Positions 61,541 to 64,000 of a stretch of DNA of 64,000 bases are shown here, piece after piece (the stretch's first letter is position 1; each line of letters opens with the position of its first letter). Origin of the DNA: ZC4RG29 sp036273935. GTDB lineage: Bacteria; Bacteroidota; Bacteroidia; Cytophagales; Cyclobacteriaceae. A program made the position numbers and the translations under genes. The notes under the pieces are model-generated. The model was not told the origin of the DNA and ran no database searches. It was given only the letters and a program-made list of their open reading frames with translations. The DNA lies in contig DASUGQ010000118.1 of NCBI GenBank assembly GCA_036273935.1, forward strand, positions 9,518 through 73,517, in the 5' to 3' direction.

Positions 61541-62323
61541 TCATAGCACCGAAATAGATAGATGAGTTGATAATATAGATCCTTTGGGAGACTGATAAAT
61601 GTCTTGATCAAAATTTCCTTTGCCAGTTTGCGCGAGATCAAGCGCCTTGGGAAAGAGGATATTGTTTTCAAGATGCATATGAACCTTCAGATCATTTTCC
61701 AACACCATTGTGGCATCGTAGATAGTTGCATAAATACTTCTGTTTTCGGGTTTGATACAACCGTTACGGGCCGCTCTGACAACGATTCGCAGATTCTCGA
61801 GCTCTTTCTCAATTTCCCTTCCAAGCGAGCCAAGGGGTTTGATCAGAATCATAAAACTTGATGAGGAGATTGCTTTCTGTCCACCCATCATAGTAATAAC
61901 AGGAAAGACGATTTCCTCCTGGTATCGCATATGAGCTACCAGGTATTCAGAGAGTTTTTCAAAGGCATTTTTGATGAGTTGCAGATTGGCCTGTTCACTT
62001 TCGTTTGTATGAATGGTTTTTGCCAATGTATGCTTGATAAAAATCAGTTTTTTTTCGGCAAAACGATGATGTCTTAAAAGAATAAGGTCGGAAAGTCTCT
62101 TCGTACTCATTTCCGCGAAGTGTTTTGGTCTCGTACTGATAGCCTCTAGTTGAGACAAGTCCTCAACAAGCGATGTGATGGGAACCTTCCCATCATTGCA
62201 CGCTTCCTCCAACGTCATGTTTCCCTTTGAGTAAAAGTTTATTCCGTACTCGTTGAAAATTGAAGCTGATTCAATATTGTCGGTAACAATTTTCGCTACC
62301 GTGTCCGACTTAGTCAATTTCAT
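61541..62323 (-). CDS. RIC/ScdA-like hemerythrin-domain protein lacking the N-terminal Cys pair
   Basis: The 260-residue protein has the ScdA N-terminal domain (SDTVAKIVTDNIESASIFNE, MTLEEACNDG) and a hemerythrin-like di-iron domain with His/Glu ligands (LRHHRFAEKKLIFIKH, AHMRYQEEIVFPV, KVHMHLENNILFPKAL). RIC proteins repair iron-sulfur clusters after NO or oxidative damage. The normally invariant Cys pair of the N-terminal domain (GIDFCCGG) reads GINFYSKG here, so part of the usual chemistry may be absent. A second RIC gene starts at 63945. Confidence 0.85.
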   Translation of the reverse strand: MKLTKSDTVAKIVTDNIESASIFNEYGINFYSKGNMTLEEACNDGKVPITSLVEDLSQLEAISTRPKHFAEMSTKRLSDLILLRHHRFAEKKLIFIKHTLAKTIHTNESEQANLQLIKNAFEKLSEYLVAHMRYQEEIVFPVITMMGGQKAISSSSFMILIKPLGSLGREIEKELENLRIVVRAARNGCIKPENRSIYATIYDATMVLENDLKVHMHLENNILFPKALDLAQTGKGNFDQDIYQSPKGSILSTHLSISVL

Positions 62324-62530
62324 AGCACTACTCCTGTAAACACTTGCTCCACATACATGGCTAAGGTCGTCGGTTGATATAAGTCTAACCGTTGAAAACT
62401 AAATTAAAAACTGACCTTGTGTTCGTAAAAATACATCGAGTCACACGTTTTCATTTTGTTTAAACAGTCAATCATTTATTTAATCCAGCCAATTAGCCGA
62501 TATTCGTTTTTTTCTTGTTAATACTGGAGA

Positions 62531-63325
62531 ATGGGATTAATTGCCTCTTTACCGGAAATTGATACTCAACCGAGGTCCGTATTTGTGATGCACGAAAAGT
62601 CAGAAAAACTAATCCCACTGCATGCACATAAAAAAGGACAACTTAGTTATGTTCAAGGTGGCATTGCGTTCATAACCATTGATTACAAGACATATGTGGT
62701 CCCGGCGCGACATTTTTTCTGGATTCCGGCGGGAGTGCCGCACATTCTCCGAATTGGGTACTCTGCTACCGTGTTGCGATCCTTGTATTTTTTTTCTCAC
62801 AACGATCACGTTAATCCTTTCTACAGGAGATTAGGGATTTATCCGGCAAGTGAACTAATGATCCAAATGATCAATTATACAGAACGTTGGGACGGTCGAA
62901 AAATTAATAGCAAGAATGAGAATTTTGAGTTTCTGGTAGCGTTGAAGAATATACTTCCCACTATGAGTGGTCATGCCCTGCCGATCATCTTGCCCGTCAC
63001 AAATGACGAACGCATGCTCAAGATCATGAAGTATCTTGACGACAATATTGGACAACCTCTCAATTTGAAAACCATCAGCGAAAAATTTAATATGAGTGAA
63101 AGGTCAATGTCCCGCTTGTTTCAGTCCAGGCTAAATATCTCTTTTCTTCAATACCTGAAAACACTGAGGATCATCATGGCCCTTGAAATGATCTTAAAAA
63201 CCAATAAAAGTCTTAGTGAAATAGCGTATGAGGTAGGCTACGAGACACTGGGCGCATTTAGCAATACCTTTTATACGATTACGAAATCGCGGCCGTCGGA
63301 CTTGCGGAAAAATTCAAGGAGATGA
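62531..63325 (+). CDS. AraC-family transcription regulator with cupin-type sensor
   Basis: This 264-residue protein begins with a cupin-like sensor domain (LIPLHAHKKGQLSYVQGGIA, FFWIPAGVPHILRIG) and ends with two helix-turn-helix motifs (LNLKTISEKFNMSERSMSRL; SLSEIAYEVGYETLGAFSNT, then SRPSDLRK). It is divergent from the RIC gene at 61541 and convenient for controlling it. The ligand is unknown. Confidence 0.93.
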   Translation: MGLIASLPEIDTQPRSVFVMHEKSEKLIPLHAHKKGQLSYVQGGIAFITIDYKTYVVPARHFFWIPAGVPHILRIGYSATVLRSLYFFSHNDHVNPFYRRLGIYPASELMIQMINYTERWDGRKINSKNENFEFLVALKNILPTMSGHALPIILPVTNDERMLKIMKYLDDNIGQPLNLKTISEKFNMSERSMSRLFQSRLNISFLQYLKTLRIIMALEMILKTNKSLSEIAYEVGYETLGAFSNTFYTITKSRPSDLRKNSRR

Positions 63326-63578
63326 CCGTTACGAATCGCTTTCTGGACCAAATACGCTATTAGTCGCGACGAAATTCTGGAATAACGAGTATGTTATGGA
63401 ACCTTGAGGTCTTTAATTTATGGTAGACTAATCGATTCCAGACAAAATGATCGTCCATCATTAATTCCCTCACGTGTTTTGATACCGATAAGTGAAGAAC
63501 TTCGTTCCACCTGCGTCGAAACGCCCCACTGACAATAGCCAATAAAACCGTCTCAGGTAGAAAATTCACTCTTTTAAA

Positions 63579-63594
63579 TGGTATGCATTTTGAA
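63579..63594 (+). promoter_or_regulatory. Third TGGTATG-type sigma-54-like promoter
   Basis: TGGTATG-CATT-TTGAA shares its first 14 bases with the site at 57194-57209. The -12 position reads GA, so activity is less certain. No convincing gene follows directly; the next certain start is the RIC gene at 63945. Confidence 0.4.
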
Positions 63595-63869
63595 ATTACG
63601 GAAATAAGAGTGGAGTATGCTGAGTTAAGTTTCAACGGAAATGATGCAAAGGATGTCCAAGGTGGGAAAACGGAACCTAGAATGGATCGTGAAGGTCACT
63701 CTAATATATCTAATGAACGAGCGAGTTGTTAAGAGGTTTTTTGCAGACAATATAATTAACGAGTGCGAATGGGAATTATCTACAGAACGAAAAGACAATT
63801 TGAGTGTGTTGGAGATCATTCTCATCAGTAGCACAAAAAGTGGAGAACATAAACTTTTACAAAAATAAT

Positions 63870-63883
63870 GGACAAAAATGTCC
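63870..63883. promoter_or_regulatory. GGACA-N4-TGTCC dyad upstream of the second RIC gene
   Basis: GGACAAAAATGTCC is a perfect 5+4+5 dyad, 61 bp before the RIC start codon. Its geometry is that of Crp/Fnr-type sites. The sequence between it and the gene is AT-rich and probably contains the promoter. Confidence 0.45.
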
Positions 63884-63944
63884 GGTATTATTATTTGCAT
63901 TATATATTTACAACGTCATTGATCACGCGACCAAAATTTAAGAA

Positions 63945-64000
63945 ATGGACATACAGGCGACGGATACGGTAGGGAGCATTGTCAAGCAAGACATTCGTGC
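63945..64000 (+). CDS. RIC/ScdA iron-sulfur cluster repair protein, 3' end outside the window
   Basis: The 18 visible codons read MDIQATDTVGSIVKQDIR, which fits the start of the ScdA N-terminal domain (compare the TVAKIVTDNIESA start of the gene at 61541). The rest, including the Cys pair and hemerythrin domain, is beyond the window. A perfect dyad at 63870 lies upstream. Having two RIC genes 1.6 kb apart suggests duplication or specialisation. Confidence 0.65.
   Translation, partial: MDIQATDTVGSIVKQDIR

Larger units (their letters stand above)
63326..63944. other. Region without a confident gene
   Basis: Two overlapping plus-strand frames occur: 63583-63732 (49 codons, MHFEITEIRVEYAELSF...) and 63641-63868 (75 codons, MMQRMSKVGKRNLEWIVK...). 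Both have coding-like composition in part and could be pieces of one frameshifted gene. Minus-strand frames at 63360-63635 and 63625-63900 show nothing recognisable. I would not annotate any of them as a gene. Confidence 0.35.

Noticed and set aside
63360..63900. Two overlapping minus-strand frames near the window end
   Set aside because: No recognisable motif; they conflict with each other and with plus-strand frames and with the upstream region of the RIC gene.
1..64000. CRISPR arrays, tRNA and rRNA genes, insertion sequences with terminal inverted repeats
   Set aside because: No regularly spaced repeats, no tRNA- or rRNA-like sequences and no transposase frames were recognised by reading; very divergent cases could be missed without a covariance-model search.

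Overview
The window looks like a chromosomal segment of a Bacteroidota bacterium, most likely Cytophagales. The signs are a SusC/SusD pair, two proteins with a type IX secretion (T9SS) C-terminal sorting domain, many lipoproteins, and promoters with the Bacteroidota -7 element TAnnTTTG. No rRNA, tRNA or CRISPR array was recognised. I could not assign a genus.

Layout. 1-11170: a polysaccharide-utilisation-like locus with a 5'-truncated enzyme-like protein, SusC, SusD, a FIVAR-LamG lipoprotein, a second copy of the enzyme-like domain fused to LamG and a T9SS tail, and a Gfo/Idh/MocA oxidoreductase. 11171-14930: a graveyard of mobile DNA with an ImmA/IrrE-like scrap, a frameshifted conjugative-element protein, the tail of an ABC permease, and a duplicated HigB/XRE toxin-antitoxin unit whose second copy has lost its antitoxin. 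14931-28534: an FG-GAP/T9SS protein, a SWIM zinc-finger plus DUF6493-like pair, a BACON-type lipoprotein, an endonuclease/exonuclease/phosphatase-family protein, and a phospholipid operon (CDP-alcohol transferase, CdsA, PlsC, lipoprotein). 28624-31582: a type IV AbiE toxin-antitoxin unit next to a tyrosine recombinase. 31767-36325: a frameshifted MacB/FtsX permease, a sialidase and the wreck of an N-acylglucosamine 2-epimerase.

36464-46504 is a redox and metal-stress region: a Crp/Fnr regulator, two promoters with perfect FNR-type boxes at identical spacing, an F420-reductase-like protein, YceI, an SDR, a VOC protein, an FMN reductase, a CopB-type ATPase, DUF417, OsmC, cupins, a flavin reductase and a DoxX-like protein. 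46642-64000 is a stress and stationary-phase block: ECF sigma factor, two Rnk/GreA-like proteins, a membrane-anchored deaminase, aconitase, a phosphoribosyltransferase-like protein, HPF, OsmC, Dps, a soluble histidine kinase with an NtrC-type sigma-54 activator, DUF4142, cupredoxin, a GltB-like FMN protein, a Cys-rich protein, a ferredoxin and two RIC/ScdA genes around an AraC regulator. At least five sequences resembling -24/-12 sigma-54 promoters lie in this block, so I infer that much of it may be a regulon of the linked kinase/activator pair.

Five genes are broken by single-base indels, several in homopolymers. Either the segment is decaying or the assembly has residual indel errors; sequence alone cannot decide.
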